63,132 bases of DNA. Origin: an uncultured Flavobacteriaceae bacterium (GTDB lineage Bacteria > Bacteroidota > Bacteroidia > Flavobacteriales > Flavobacteriaceae). The translations under genes and the position numbers were made by a program. Under the pieces are notes generated by a model. It was not told the origin of the DNA. It searched no databases and saw only the letters and a program-made list of their open reading frames with translations. Below, piece after piece: positions 62,674 to 63,132 of this stretch; position 1 is the stretch's first letter; the number at the start of each line of letters is the position of its first letter. The stretch is taken from positions 1-63,132 of the forward strand of contig CAJXUB010000008.1 of NCBI GenBank assembly GCA_913061125.1. The letters are read 5' to 3'.

Positions 62674-62979
62674 ATGAAACTAAATCTCCAGTCCGTCAAT
62701 TTTAGCATCGATCAAACTTTGGTGAATTTCATTCAAAAACGAATGGATAAATTGGATTTATTTTATCCAAAAATTATAAAAGCAGATGTGTACCTGAAAA
62801 AAGAAAACACATCAGAGAAAGAAAATAAAATGTTTGAAGTCAAGCTTTTTATCCCAGGCGACAGCTTAATGGCCAAGAAAAAATGCAAAACATTTGAAGA
62901 AGGTGCGGACACCACCGCTGATATTTTGGAGCGACAGCTCAAAAAAAGAAAGCAAAAACAACGCCAACACAACCATTAA
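62674..62979 (+). CDS. hpf: Ribosome hibernation promoting factor HPF
   Basis: Short HPF/RaiA-type protein of 101 residues that binds the 30S decoding region in stationary phase. The family pattern is seen in FSIDQTLVNFIQKRMDKLDL near the start and EGADTTADILERQLKKRKQK at the end, with a basic C-terminal tail. It lacks the long C-terminal dimer domain. Downstream is the tRNA-Thr promoter. It is probably transcribed with the recombinase gene. Confidence 0.92.
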   Translation: MKLNLQSVNFSIDQTLVNFIQKRMDKLDLFYPKIIKADVYLKKENTSEKENKMFEVKLFIPGDSLMAKKKCKTFEEGADTTADILERQLKKRKQKQRQHNH

Positions 62980-62992
62980 AAAATGTTTAAAA

Positions 62993-63028
62993 AATGTTTT
63001 GAAACATTAAAAAATACATATACATTTG
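62993..63028 (+). promoter_or_regulatory. tRNA-Thr promoter with overlapping palindrome
   Basis: TTTG (62998-63001) and TACATTTG (63021-63028) fit the consensus with a 19-base spacer. AATGTTT/AAACATT (62993-62999 and 63002-63008) form a palindrome around the -33 element, so a regulator could sit there, or it may be a weak terminator for hpf. Confidence 0.7.
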
Positions 63029-63078
63029 CAGTCCGTTAGAAATAGCGGGCTTTTTTGGTGTGTAAAAACACCAGAAAT

Positions 63079-63132
63079 GCCGATGTAGCTCAGCTGGCTA
63101 GAGCAGCTGATTTGTAATCAGCAGGTCGTGGG
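63079..63132 (+). tRNA. tRNA-Thr (UGU), cut by the window edge
   Basis: The acceptor start GCCGATG, D arm GCTCAGCTGGCTAGAGC and anticodon arm with stem GCTGA/TCAGC and loop TTTGTAA give anticodon UGU, which reads ACA. The T arm and 3' half lie beyond the window. In related bacteria such a tRNA often heads a set of tRNAs before tuf. Confidence 0.93.

Overview
The window is a chromosomal segment from a member of the Bacteroidota, very probably a Flavobacteriaceae. The evidence: promoter-like TTTG / TAnnTTTG elements; start codons almost always lacking a Shine-Dalgarno sequence; short lipoprotein signals; and families typical of that group (DUF6705, DUF1684, DUF4136, DUF4920, DUF5522, DUF2851, GSII plus GSIII glutamine synthetases, a DnaJ with a reduced zinc region). 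It is almost wholly core genome. I see no CRISPR array, insertion sequence, prophage or rRNA. One tRNA gene is cut by the right edge.

Layout. 1-0.9 kb: the tail of an unknown gene, a DUF6705 lipoprotein and a GC-rich short repeat, the most accessory-looking part. 0.9-7 kb: surE, a small membrane protein and lpxB on the minus strand, divergent from a Prc protease and an OppC-like permease, then a DUF4136 lipoprotein. 7-13 kb: hutU with a DUF5522 protein, an ACC-deaminase-like enzyme, a GH73/LysM glucosaminidase, hemL and a LOV-like PAS protein. 13-17 kb: divergent glnA (GSII) and glnN (GSIII) around an operator-rich intergenic region, then purM. 17-29 kb: prfA-pyrF, a thioredoxin/DUF3738 fusion, an OmpA protein, an Lrp regulator with DUF1684, crcB, an NTP pyrophosphohydrolase, ilvE, DUF4920, mnmD and an SDR protein. 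29-39 kb: grpE-dnaJ, an ABC-2 exporter, a sigma-54 activator without a DNA-binding domain, an M28 peptidase, kdsA and typA. 39-44 kb: a surface glycan cluster (flippase, phosphoethanolamine transferase, GT4, GT2). 44-53 kb: ftsE, a large TPR protein paired with an outer-membrane barrel, a fatty-acid hydroxylase, NamZ and a LolC/E-like permease. 53-61 kb: cysM-like gene, DUF2851-PspC-K+ channel, an orphan gene, an AGCS amino-acid symporter, a ComEA-like protein and an acyl-CoA dehydrogenase. 61-63.1 kb: rpsU, a small membrane protein, a Xer recombinase, hpf and tRNA-Thr.

Themes. Envelope work dominates (lipid A, KDO, LPS decoration, peptidoglycan turnover, outer-membrane proteins). Nitrogen metabolism appears in the GSII/GSIII pair, whose shared intergenic region carries ACCCCC/CCTAAA motifs that recur before the AGCS symporter, which suggests a common regulator. 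Translation genes cluster on the right. There rpsU is the only gene I found with a full AAAGGAGG Shine-Dalgarno sequence, which fits bS21 autoregulation in a phylum whose ribosomes hide the anti-Shine-Dalgarno. I found no clear new multi-gene defence or mobile system. The most interesting signals are regulatory: the rpsU leader, the possible nitrogen operator, phased repeats before the Lrp gene, and the grpE promoter.
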